This document shows positions 9,066 to 17,238 of a stretch of 64,000 nucleotides of DNA, piece after piece (the first letter of the stretch is position 1; each line of letters opens with the position of its first letter). The DNA is taken from the NCBI RefSeq assembly GCF_001639725.1, contig NZ_LTAW01000001.1, positions 124,001-188,000 on the forward strand. The letters run 5' to 3'. The notes beneath the pieces are model-generated. The model saw only the letters and a program-made list of their open reading frames with translations. It was not told where the DNA came from and ran no database searches. The stretch comes from Marinomonas atlantica (GTDB taxonomy: Bacteria > Pseudomonadota > Gammaproteobacteria > Pseudomonadales > Marinomonadaceae). The position numbers and the translations under genes were made by a program.

Positions 9066-11075
9066 TTATTTCAAAATGGCTTGGATCGCATCCCAATCTA
9101 CAATCTTGAAATTTTGATTCTCGACTTGGTATTGGTGGTCAATGTTGTACCAGTCTTGCGCGATAAACAGACCATTAGGGTAGTCTTTACCTAAGTTCGC
9201 GGATACCGCGTGAATACCATCGGTATCCGTCGCGCCATCCGTGCCCAATGCGTCATCGCCGACAATAGCGAAGCTTTTCACAAACGCACCGTTGTTGTTT
9301 AAATCGAACACGGCATAGGTATTATTGCCTTGGCTTGAAGCGATCAGCAGGTTTTGTTGCGCGGTCTGATACAGCGTTAGACCTTCGATATCATCAATCA
9401 AGTGCTCGCCATCGACCTTGGCAAACAAGGTGGCTTTATCATGACCATCAGGGCGCGCATCAAACGACCAGATCGCGTGGTCTTCTTCGCCAACATAAAG
9501 CGTTTGAGTCGCGTCATCGACGACACAACCTTCTGGTTGCGTGGCCACCTGCAAGGTGCGGACTCGCTTGCCTTCTGCGACACCCTGGTCGACGCCGATG
9601 CGCCATTGTTCAATCTGCCCATCTTTGCCGTTTACAAACACGTACGGCGTACCGTCTTCACCGCGAGACATACAGAGGCCGTACACTTCGTCGACGTTAG
9701 ACAGCAGCTCTGGTGCTTCCGAGTGAACGGGACCCTGCTTCACTGGCAGAGGTTTAATCGGGGTGTTGCTGCCATCAATGGTGTAAAGAGCGATCGTGTT
9801 TAAGTCGCGATTTGACGCGGCCGCCAACGTTAGTGTGTTGCCTTGGGCGTCGCGTAGGTCTTGGCGTAGATCAACGTTATTTGGTCGACCACCTTCTAGG
9901 TATTGAACCTCTTCACCGGATAGGTTGTATGCCATCAAGCCGCCTTTTTTGTTGGTGGCAATGATAAGACTCTTTTCTGGATGCTCTTGATTGATCCACA
10001 AAGCCGGATCATCGGCTGCATCGCCACCGTTCGCCACGGCTTTTGTTTCGGCTTTCGCGGGCACCAGTTCAACACCGGTGATCTCTAGCTGACGGGGCGT
10101 GATGGCGTTAGTGACATCATAGCCAGACAAGGTTTTCAGCTCTGACCACGATAATGTCTGATAAACCGGTGCGTCCAATTCTGTGTTGCCGAGCCACAGC
10201 TGGTTGCTGGCTGTGGTGATTAATTTGGCTTCTTCGATGTTGTCGACCGCAAATCTATTGATGAAGGCGTGCGATTCGCGGTCGTAGAGTAAAAAGCCTT
10301 GGCCTTCGTCTGCGACCACTAAGGCCCCTTTGCCTTCGGCAGAGTAAAGAATGTCCATGTCTTCGATTTCTTGTAACTGGCCAATGGGGGCGACCACGTC
10401 AACCAAAGTACGGTCTTTGACATTTTCAGGATCGGCGCCGTACACCCAGATGCCGACATTTTGCTCGGCAATGTATAGCGTGCTGGTGGCATCGTCGATG
10501 GCGCAGGCGCTTAACTCTCCGCCCACTTGAGTAATACGAACCGGTAACGGGCCGTCAGTATTGTTGATAATGCTTTGTATCTGATGTCCATAGAAGCCTA
10601 ACTTGTATTGCTTAACGGTACCTTCTTCATCGTAAGCGGCGACAAATAATGCGCTGGTCGTTGCGTTTTTACCCAAACATACGCCTTCGGGTGTCATGGA
10701 AACAGACAGCTGATTTAGCTTTGTTAAAGGGGTACTACTCTCTGGATCAATACGGTAAAAGCCAATTGCGTCTTCGTCTGGCAGCGCGATGGCTGCAATG
10801 TCGATGCGTGCACCATTCGCTGCTTGAATGCCATAACGCACGTCCGCTCCCATGGCTTCAACGCCTTCGATACGCTGGCGTTCTTTGCCTTGCGCGTCAT
10901 ACACAGCAATGCCATCGCCCTCAAGGGTCGCGATCAATAGAGACTGTTGCTGATCGCTGGACTGCCAGACCGCACTGTCGGCAATGTCTTCATAGCTGGT
11001 GTCCGTGACAACGGCGTAACTACTATTAGCGGCCAGAATGGCTGTGGCGATCAGTGTGGGTTTGAAAAAGCTCAT
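9066..11075 (-). CDS. Secreted beta-propeller phytase with two propeller domains
   Basis: A 669-residue exported protein. The signal peptide MSFFKPTLIATAILAANSSYA starts at the ATG at 11075, which has GGAG seven bases upstream; the frame extends to 11135 without better support. Two related six-bladed beta-propeller phytase domains follow, about residues 30-335 and 345-669. The second keeps family motifs (ADDPALW, IIATNKKGGL, RPNNVDLR) that build the calcium and phosphate sites. The first has equivalents (IADSAVW, LLIATLEGDG, MGADVR) but has lost the TNKKGGL and NNVD elements, so it is probably non-catalytic. Beta-propeller phytases release phosphate from phytate outside the cytoplasm. A Pho box lies 59 bp upstream, consistent with expression during phosphate starvation. 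Confidence 0.85.
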   Translation of the reverse strand: MSFFKPTLIATAILAANSSYAVVTDTSYEDIADSAVWQSSDQQQSLLIATLEGDGIAVYDAQGKERQRIEGVEAMGADVRYGIQAANGARIDIAAIALPDEDAIGFYRIDPESSTPLTKLNQLSVSMTPEGVCLGKNATTSALFVAAYDEEGTVKQYKLGFYGHQIQSIINNTDGPLPVRITQVGGELSACAIDDATSTLYIAEQNVGIWVYGADPENVKDRTLVDVVAPIGQLQEIEDMDILYSAEGKGALVVADEGQGFLLYDRESHAFINRFAVDNIEEAKLITTASNQLWLGNTELDAPVYQTLSWSELKTLSGYDVTNAITPRQLEITGVELVPAKAETKAVANGGDAADDPALWINQEHPEKSLIIATNKKGGLMAYNLSGEEVQYLEGGRPNNVDLRQDLRDAQGNTLTLAAASNRDLNTIALYTIDGSNTPIKPLPVKQGPVHSEAPELLSNVDEVYGLCMSRGEDGTPYVFVNGKDGQIEQWRIGVDQGVAEGKRVRTLQVATQPEGCVVDDATQTLYVGEEDHAIWSFDARPDGHDKATLFAKVDGEHLIDDIEGLTLYQTAQQNLLIASSQGNNTYAVFDLNNNGAFVKSFAIVGDDALGTDGATDTDGIHAVSANLGKDYPNGLFIAQDWYNIDHQYQVENQNFKIVDWDAIQAILK

Positions 11076-11133
11076 GGTCATGCTCCAAAAATGTGTCTTA
11101 AGAAAAGCGATGCAGGCACAGTACGACCTACTC

Positions 11134-11151
11134 ATGGCAGATTTGTGACAG
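11134..11151 (-). promoter_or_regulatory. Pho box upstream of the phytase gene
   Basis: On the minus strand the site reads CTGTCACAAATCTGCCAT, two 7-bp direct repeats with a 4-bp AT-rich spacer. It differs from the PhoB consensus CTGTCAT-AAAT-CTGTCAT at only a couple of positions. It lies 59 bp before the phytase start codon. Confidence 0.75.
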
Positions 11152-11320
11152 GTATCATCCCCAAACTCTTTATAAGGGAGGTTTCGTGGGAGATCGACGC
11201 TGTTTGAGCTTATTTGACTGGGGTTTAGCGGTGTTTTATCAGCATGAACAGACGATATTTAACGCCAGATTCTGTTGTTTGATAAAAATTAGCGTCTTCT
11301 GTGAGCCGATCGGACTTTGG

Positions 11321-11338
11321 TTGTCACATAAATGTCAT
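11321..11338 (+). promoter_or_regulatory. Pho box upstream of the membrane protein/AraC pair
   Basis: TTGTCACATAAATGTCAT holds two TGTCAY repeats 11 bp apart in plus orientation, 41 bp before the ATG at 11380. It suggests PhoB control of the divergent transcript as well. Confidence 0.68.
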
Positions 11339-11379
11339 GTGATCGGAGTACAAAACGGTACAGTTTCTAGGAGAGTTAT

Positions 11380-12339
11380 ATGATTCGACACCTACATTAT
11401 GTCGCCCTAAATACCCATAAGTTTATTAAGTTAGTCAGTTTGCATTGGGTTTGGCTAATGTCTATTCCGGTTGCTACAACATTGATTCTATTGGCAAACA
11501 GTGCGGCGGGAGCATTCATTCCCACTTCTGAATGGACTTGGTTAGACATTGCCGGAGAAGGTGGTTTCGCACTGTTTTCCGTATTTTGGATGATGATCGT
11601 GTTAGCGACCCGTAAGAAAGGTCACACAACCAATTGGCTCGCATTCGGTTTTCTTGGTATGTATGTGGCGTGCTTGCAGGATGTGATGGATGAAATGTTT
11701 TTGATTCCGGCGCACATGCATTGGGATGGCTGGGTGGAATCTTTTCCTCTTGGATTAGCGGCCTTGGCGATTGGGCTGTTATTTTGGTATCGCGAGCAGC
11801 GTCAATTGGACCACTATCTAGGCAAGCGGGCGCCAGCGTTTCAGAATCAGCCACCGCTAAACGAGGACAGTTTGCTGCCCTCTTGGGCTGGGCTTGTGAA
11901 CGCCATTGATCAAGCACCGAATCGACAGTCCACGTTAGTGCTGTTGCGAGCGACCCCCGAAACCACGAATCAACCCCCTTTGTCGGTGTCTGATACCAGT
12001 AAACTACGCTTTTTGTTGGCGGAAATGTTGCTGTGGAACGTTCCTGAGTCGATCAAGGTATTCCATTTAACGGGCGAGAGCTATGCGCTGTTTTGCTCTA
12101 ATCCGATTGCGCAAGAACAAATCAATGATGTGGTCTTGCTGCTGCGTGCGATGCGCTTTCATGGCGAGAAGCGTGTGTTAGCCAGCCATTTGCACGTCAA
12201 AGCGTGTACGGTATTGATTGAGGGCGTTTTGAGCGAGCGAGCGTTGCGAGACAAAGTTCAGTGTGTACAAAAGACTCTCTCGGATGAGTGCGATGGCATT
12301 CGGTCACGCCACTCAGTGACTGATGTACAAGTCGCTTAA
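11380..12339 (+). CDS. Membrane protein with four helices and a possible degenerate GGDEF-like domain
   Basis: A 319-residue protein with a good ribosome site (TAGGAGAG). Hydrophobic segments at about residues 21-45, 60-78, 86-108 and 121-138 suggest a four-helix membrane part. The cytoplasmic part (about 165-305) is not obviously any named domain. Its order of predicted elements, with HLTGESYALFCSN at 229-241 where RxGGDEFxxL would stand and ASHLHVKACTVLI near 268-280, resembles a GGDEF fold that has lost the catalytic motif. This is inference from pattern, not a match. The next gene, an AraC regulator, begins on the base after this stop codon, so the two are probably translated together. 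The promoter carries a Pho box. Confidence 0.4.
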   Translation: MIRHLHYVALNTHKFIKLVSLHWVWLMSIPVATTLILLANSAAGAFIPTSEWTWLDIAGEGGFALFSVFWMMIVLATRKKGHTTNWLAFGFLGMYVACLQDVMDEMFLIPAHMHWDGWVESFPLGLAALAIGLLFWYREQRQLDHYLGKRAPAFQNQPPLNEDSLLPSWAGLVNAIDQAPNRQSTLVLLRATPETTNQPPLSVSDTSKLRFLLAEMLLWNVPESIKVFHLTGESYALFCSNPIAQEQINDVVLLLRAMRFHGEKRVLASHLHVKACTVLIEGVLSERALRDKVQCVQKTLSDECDGIRSRHSVTDVQVA

Positions 12340-13335
12340 GTGATGACTGAATGGCGCGAAAACCACGACTCGTATCTGCCTTTACAGGCTGGGTCGGCGC
12401 AATTAACCGATTTTATGCTCCAAAATGGCGAACATCTTGATGTTTTCCTGCGTAAAACCAAACTCTTTCAAAACGATTTACAGTGTCCAGATGTCACGCT
12501 TTCGGCGACGCAGCTGGCCCAGCTGTATCGCAATACCAGCGCTATGACGACTCACCCCGATTTAGCATTGCGGCTCGGGCAGCAACTTTTGCCCAGCAAT
12601 TTAGTGCAGTACAGCGCCGGTTTAATGTATGCCCCAGATGTGGCGCGAGCGTTGGGTTTTTTAGAACACACTCAAGCACTGTGGTCGCCACTGGTCCACA
12701 TCACTTCATTGACCAGTGTGGGTCATTTGCACTGGTATTTCAGCGATGCCCAAGGTGTACTGTTAGACGCTTACGAGCGTAATACATTGTTTGTGGCAAC
12801 CATGGAAGCATTGCGTTCTGCGCTCTGCTGGTTAGGGCAAGGCGTCGACGGTCGCCAATGGCGTTATGAGCTAAACAGCTTATCGCCAGCACTAAATTCG
12901 GAGTGTCAAAGCCACTGGCTATTGGGGGATGTGCAGCACGCCGCGTTTGCTTGTTTGACGATTCCTAAAGCACAGTTGACGCAGCCGTTTATTCACGCTT
13001 CTGATAGCCTTTATCAGATGACGTGTCAGCAGATTGGAAGTGTCCCTGCGAGCTTTCTTGGGGCCATACAAAGTTACTTACTGGAGCAGGTAACCGATAT
13101 GCCGTCACTGCAGCACATGGCCGACCGGCTGGCGATGAGTCCTGCAACCCTGAAGCGCAAGTTAAAAGCGCATCGCACCAGTTATCAGAAGCAAGTCGAC
13201 AGCGTGCGCGCCTTACTAAGTCATCATTACGCTCATGTATTAGGCTACAGCTCTGAGCAAATTGCTGACACGTTATGCTTCTACGATGTCAGCAATTTTC
13301 GGCGCGCCATGAAGCGCTGGGTGATCATGACGTAA
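12340..13335 (+). CDS. AraC-family transcriptional regulator (OruR/ArgR-like N-terminal domain)
   Basis: A 331-residue regulator. The N-terminal about 200 residues (LALRLGQQLLPSNLVQYSAG and following) resemble the effector domain common in OruR-type AraC regulators. The C-terminal AraC DNA-binding domain has two helix-turn-helix units (MADRLAMSPATLKRKLKAH and SEQIADTLCFYDVSNFRRAMKRW). It starts with GTG at 12340 directly after the upstream TAA, or ATG at 12343; a ribosome site is weak, which points to coupling with the upstream membrane protein. The effector is unknown. The partnership suggests the membrane protein may feed a signal to this regulator during phosphate limitation, but that is inference. 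Confidence 0.8.
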   Translation: MMTEWRENHDSYLPLQAGSAQLTDFMLQNGEHLDVFLRKTKLFQNDLQCPDVTLSATQLAQLYRNTSAMTTHPDLALRLGQQLLPSNLVQYSAGLMYAPDVARALGFLEHTQALWSPLVHITSLTSVGHLHWYFSDAQGVLLDAYERNTLFVATMEALRSALCWLGQGVDGRQWRYELNSLSPALNSECQSHWLLGDVQHAAFACLTIPKAQLTQPFIHASDSLYQMTCQQIGSVPASFLGAIQSYLLEQVTDMPSLQHMADRLAMSPATLKRKLKAHRTSYQKQVDSVRALLSHHYAHVLGYSSEQIADTLCFYDVSNFRRAMKRWVIMT

Positions 13336-13347
13336 ACGTTTAAATGC

Positions 13348-15078
13348 TTACTTCTGACGAATGATTTTAAGACCAAACTTGCTGATTTCACCGTTTTCAA
13401 ACTCTCTGACCGTCAATTCGATCTCGCCAAAGCGGTAACGGTCGCCGATCACGACTCGTCCGTGGAATTTCTCTTGAAAGAACTCTTTCACACTGCTATC
13501 GAGGTACGCCTCTTCAACTCTGAAAAAGTAGACGTAGGCAATGTCGCGCATTTTTGCATCACTGTTGACCACAAAGTCACCATAAAACTGACTCATGGAA
13601 GTTTGTTGCATGCGTTGGCCTGGGGTGAAATATCGGTTCAGCTCGGAGTCATTTTCTAATTGAGAGAAAAACGCTGCTTTGTCTGTTCCACGTAACACTT
13701 CATCGTATTCGACCAGCAGTTGTCCACCACGCATCACGCCCATTGGTCGTGAATATGGTGTCGACGGTAGTGATTCCACAGAACACCCTACCAGGTCACT
13801 GTCATCAGGTACTTCGTAAATCAAAATATGGCGATTATTGTAGTCATCAAAGGTAATGCTAAACGCTTTTGGTGTCGCTTCTTTGTCCGGTAGCTCGATC
13901 TTGAGCCAACGTGCGACTTGAGGGATGGTCCAGCCTTGTAAAACCAGCGACATGATGACCACAACAAAAACGAAATTAAAGTAAACGGGGGTTTGCTCGA
14001 CTCCAGACAAAGATGGATACATAGCAAGGATGATCGGCACGGCGCCGCGTAAGCCACACCAGCTGATAAACAGCTGTTCTCGCCACGGAAAATGAAACGG
14101 CAATAACGATATTAGTACCGCCACAGGACGTGCAATAAAGATTAATACCGCGCCGATAGCCAAAGCCGGTAATATAACAGGAGCAATGTCGCTCGGTGTG
14201 ACCAATAGGCCAAGCATCAAGAACATACCTATTTGGCTGAGCCACGCCATACCATCATGGAAACGGTGAACATCACGTTTGTAGGGCATGTTATTCGAGT
14301 TACCTAAAATAACGCCAACAATATAGATGGCGAGGAAACCGCTGCCGCCCCATAAGTTGGTGATGCCAAAAATACTCAGTCCCGCACTGGTGACTAAAAG
14401 CGGGTACAACGAGCTGGCTAAATGCAGTTTTGGTAGCACCCGTTTGAGCAGCAAACCGCCCAATACACCAATGGTTAGCCCCAGCCCCATTTGTTGAATA
14501 AACTTGACCAATATGGGCCAGCCAAGGCCCTGTTCCGGGTTGCTGATCAAGCTGACCATGGTGATCGTCAAGAAAATGGCCATCGGGTCGTTGGCACCTG
14601 ATTCCACTTCAAGGGTTGCCCCCGTTCGTTCCTTAATGCGTAAGCCTGCGTTACGAATTAAGCCAAATACCGCGGCGGCATCGGTTGAGCCAATGATGGC
14701 ACCGAGCAGTAGGCTCTCTTTCCATGGCAGTCCAAACAACCAATACACCGCTGAAGCCGTTATCCCAGCCGTCAGCAGCACGCCTACCGTAGCTAATAAA
14801 AAGGCGGGCTTTAAACTAATCGCGAACGATTCACGTCGAGTACCCAAACCACCGTCGAGCAGAATGGTGGCTAGAGCGAGGTTACCAAATAAGAAAGCTA
14901 GCCCCGAATCATCAAATTGAATCCCGCCAATCCCGTCTTCTCCAGCCAACATTCCGATGACTAAGAACACTAATAGCAACGGTGTGCCTAAACGGCTCGA
15001 CAATACGCTCGCTAAAATGCTGAGCAGTGCGAGCAAGCCTGCAAGAAAAATATATTGGCTCGAAATTTCAATAGTCAT
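13348..15078 (-). CDS. nhaP2: K+/H+ (Na+/H+) antiporter, NhaP2/CvrA type
   Basis: A 576-residue CPA1-family antiporter, close to the 578 residues of E. coli NhaP2. About 12-13 membrane helices fill the first 400 residues, with the ion-binding region GSTDAAAVFGLIRNAGL and ESGANDPMAIFLT. A cytoplasmic tail follows: a TrkA-C like segment (YEVPDDSDLVGCSVESLP) and a C-terminal CorC_HlyC-like segment ending near RQK. NhaP2 proteins exchange cytoplasmic K+ for protons and help in osmotic adjustment. It is convergent with the AraC gene, only 12 bp away. The ATG at 15078 has little ribosome-site support, but the N-terminus MTIEISSQYIFLAG fits the family. Confidence 0.9.
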   Translation of the reverse strand: MTIEISSQYIFLAGLLALLSILASVLSSRLGTPLLLVFLVIGMLAGEDGIGGIQFDDSGLAFLFGNLALATILLDGGLGTRRESFAISLKPAFLLATVGVLLTAGITASAVYWLFGLPWKESLLLGAIIGSTDAAAVFGLIRNAGLRIKERTGATLEVESGANDPMAIFLTITMVSLISNPEQGLGWPILVKFIQQMGLGLTIGVLGGLLLKRVLPKLHLASSLYPLLVTSAGLSIFGITNLWGGSGFLAIYIVGVILGNSNNMPYKRDVHRFHDGMAWLSQIGMFLMLGLLVTPSDIAPVILPALAIGAVLIFIARPVAVLISLLPFHFPWREQLFISWCGLRGAVPIILAMYPSLSGVEQTPVYFNFVFVVVIMSLVLQGWTIPQVARWLKIELPDKEATPKAFSITFDDYNNRHILIYEVPDDSDLVGCSVESLPSTPYSRPMGVMRGGQLLVEYDEVLRGTDKAAFFSQLENDSELNRYFTPGQRMQQTSMSQFYGDFVVNSDAKMRDIAYVYFFRVEEAYLDSSVKEFFQEKFHGRVVIGDRYRFGEIELTVREFENGEISKFGLKIIRQK

Positions 15079-15300
15079 GCTGGGATCTACAGAAAAAAGT
15101 GGACGAAAACAGATACAGTGAAAACATTGATGGCGCGTAGAGCCATCTGGGTCAGTGTATGAAATGTTGAGCCCATAGAGAAGGTAGCAAGCAAGAACTC
15201 TGCCGGATTTCCGTATTTAACGACGAGAATGTCGATTAGCCATCGACGTTTCGTCAGCCGATGATGTTAAAGAAAGGTTACGAAGAAAGATGCGACTAGC

Positions 15301-15345
15301 ATCCAACACAGCCAGAATGCTGATTTTGTTCTGGCCGTGTTGGAT
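15301..15345 (-). terminator. Strong hairpin downstream of flavin-binding gene
   Basis: ATCCAACAC/GTGTTGGAT and GCCAGAA/TTCTGGC form a 16-bp stem with one mismatch, ending 9 bases past the stop codon of the gene at 15355. There is no clear T run. The remainder of the 276-bp gap (15079-15300) shows no gene; it should hold the nhaP2 promoter. Confidence 0.55.
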
Positions 15346-15354
15346 GGGTTATGC

Positions 15355-16002
15355 CTAAAATGCTTTAGGTGGTATTGGTTCAGGGTAAGTCTCAGTTTGG
15401 TGGCTATCTTGTTGCACTGGTTGCCAGTGCTTTTCAAGAGGCATCACACCGGCCCACACAGGCCAGTCCATGTCTTCAGCGTCATCAATTGCACCCTCGG
15501 CTCTAAGTTTGACACTGGCTTCGTCGATTTTTATGCGGACTAAACTGGTCGCATTGACTTCTTGGTCGGTGACAGGACGCAGCTGTGACCAACGCTCAGG
15601 TGAAACCTTGTTCACAAAGAGCTCAAAATGGCGCATTTTTTCGTCATAATCTTCAATGTTTTCTGGGACGCCAAACAAAGTCACGGAGCGATAGTTTACC
15701 GTATGATGAAATGCCGAGCGCGCCAGTACTAACCCGTCTAACTCACAAATATTGATGCAGACTTTGGCTGCCGTTTTACTCGCGCCATGGGTATTACGTG
15801 CTTTGCCATGGCCGTGCCAGTAGAGGTAGTCCCCTTCACGCCAATGACAGGTTGGTGTGACAAACACTTGGTCGTTCATCTGTTGACCGACATGGCAAAT
15901 GAGTGTGTCATCGATAATTTTATGCGCCGTCGCGACATCGTACTGAGCCCGCTTCGGTCCTCTTTTGACGGTACTGTTGGAAGTTTTCAAGGTGTCGCTC
16001 AT
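15355..16002 (-). CDS. Pyridoxamine 5'-phosphate oxidase-like flavin-binding protein
   Basis: A 215-residue protein of the FMN-binding split-barrel superfamily, Pyridox_ox_2 type. Visible features are HVGQQMNDQVFVTPTCHWRE and YLYWHGHGKARNTHG, followed by VNYRSVTLFGVPENI. These resemble proteins often found as stand-alone flavin or haem-binding enzymes of unknown substrate. Several such genes lie beside regulators of vitamin B6 or amino acid use, but here the neighbours are nhaP2 and the choline cluster. The ATG at 16002 has AGGA eight bases upstream; a TTG at 16008 in frame is less likely. No function beyond probable flavin-dependent redox chemistry can be given. Confidence 0.7.
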   Translation of the reverse strand: MSDTLKTSNSTVKRGPKRAQYDVATAHKIIDDTLICHVGQQMNDQVFVTPTCHWREGDYLYWHGHGKARNTHGASKTAAKVCINICELDGLVLARSAFHHTVNYRSVTLFGVPENIEDYDEKMRHFELFVNKVSPERWSQLRPVTDQEVNATSLVRIKIDEASVKLRAEGAIDDAEDMDWPVWAGVMPLEKHWQPVQQDSHQTETYPEPIPPKAF

Positions 16003-16106
16003 GTTCAATATCCTATGTAAATGTGGCGAATGAGATTAGGATACGAGTAGTTGGCGGTGTTAAAAATAGCCAGTTTTTAACTATTTTACCGGTCCAGATT
16101 GTGGTG

Positions 16107-16133
16107 TAAAAAAAGCCCATCCGAAGATGGGCT
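16107..16133 (-). terminator. Terminator after choX
   Basis: On the minus strand a perfect stem AGCCCATC/GATGGGCT with a 4-base loop is followed by seven T residues. It ends the betC-choX transcript. Confidence 0.9.
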
Positions 16134-16174
16134 AACGCTAGCGGTGTTATTAATGGGCTATATACGTGATTTTT

Positions 16175-17113
16175 TTACAGGCCTAGAGCACTTTTTACAG
16201 CGACTAAACCTGGTTGGCCAGATGTTGTGGATACGTCTTTTAACCAAGCATCTAGCACCTCTGGGTTCTGTACTAACCATTGGCTTGCGGCGTCATTTGG
16301 AGACAGTCCGTCACTGGCCATGGCAATCGCGGTGTTTTCCATGTCTAACGTGAATTCCATATTTTTTAGCAACTGAGTGACGTTGTGGCATTCACTGGCG
16401 TAGTCTTTACGAGTTACCGTATGAATGGTGGCACCACCGTAGTTTGGACCAAAGTAATCGTCGCCACCGGATAGATATTTAAGATCAAAATTAACATTCA
16501 TTGGGTGCGGCTCCCAAGCTAGGAACACAATGCCTTTTTCGCGTTTGACCGCGCGCGCTACTTGCGACAGCATGGCTTGCTCGCCAGATTCAACAACGCG
16601 CCAGTCCCCTAAGTCAAAATCGTTTTTGTCGATCATATTCATTAGGTTTTGGTTGGCAGGTGAGCCTGCTCCAATGCCATAAATACGCTCGCCGAAGTCT
16701 TTAGCGAAATTGTTCAGGTCTTTAAAGTCCTGCACTCCTTTGTCGTACATGTATTCAGGCACCGCTAGCGTGAATTTTACGCCGGTTAGGTTGGTACGGA
16801 TGACATCTAAATTGTCGGCGTACTTTTCAATGAAAGTGCTTTGAGCCGGCATCCAGTTGCCTAAGAAAACATCTATCTCCCCGTTTTTAATACTCTCAAA
16901 ACCAATTGGAACCGCTAATAATTTGATGTCCGTTTTGTAGCCAAGCGCTTCTAATACTGTCGTAGCGAAGCCATTGGTTGCACTAATATCAGTCCAGCCT
17001 GGGTCAGTCATAGTGACCGTTTGGCATTGCTCTGGTACCGCCGCGAAAGCGCCGCTAGCGGTGGTAGAAACAAGCGCGGCAAGCAGCGTTTTTTGTAGGC
17101 TTATCTTTTTCAT
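16175..17113 (-). CDS. choX: Choline-binding periplasmic protein ChoX
   Basis: A 312-residue exported solute-binding protein of the OpuAC family, with signal peptide MKKISLQKTLLAALVSTTASGAFA. It resembles ChoX of Rhizobium: DPGWTDISATNG, FLGNWMPAQ and FLAWEPHPMN provide the tryptophans and aspartates that cage a trimethylammonium group. It would deliver choline to an ABC importer. The usual partners choW (permease) and choV (ATPase) are not in this window, so it either works with a distant importer or is an accessory pool protein. It follows betC by 125 bp on the same strand, with a hairpin between them, and has AGAGGAA before its ATG. Confidence 0.85.
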   Translation of the reverse strand: MKKISLQKTLLAALVSTTASGAFAAVPEQCQTVTMTDPGWTDISATNGFATTVLEALGYKTDIKLLAVPIGFESIKNGEIDVFLGNWMPAQSTFIEKYADNLDVIRTNLTGVKFTLAVPEYMYDKGVQDFKDLNNFAKDFGERIYGIGAGSPANQNLMNMIDKNDFDLGDWRVVESGEQAMLSQVARAVKREKGIVFLAWEPHPMNVNFDLKYLSGGDDYFGPNYGGATIHTVTRKDYASECHNVTQLLKNMEFTLDMENTAIAMASDGLSPNDAASQWLVQNPEVLDAWLKDVSTTSGQPGLVAVKSALGL

Positions 17114-17202
17114 CAGTCGGTTCCTCTGGGATATTTTTTATGTGAGTAGGTCTACGTTGGGGTTTATCGATATTCGGCCTTATACAAGGGTAGTAATAGA
17201 GC

Positions 17203-17230
17203 AAAAACGCGCCCATCAGGACGCGTTTTT
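17203..17230 (-). terminator. Hairpin between betC and choX
   Basis: AAAAACGCG (17203-17211) pairs with CGCGTTTTT (17222-17230). It can act as a terminator after betC or reduce read-through into choX. Confidence 0.65.
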
Positions 17231-17238
17231 GGACGGCA

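Noticed and set aside
9398-9803. Open frames on the plus strand inside the phytase gene
   Set aside because: They are antisense frames without ribosome sites or protein-like composition; the phytase frame explains the region.
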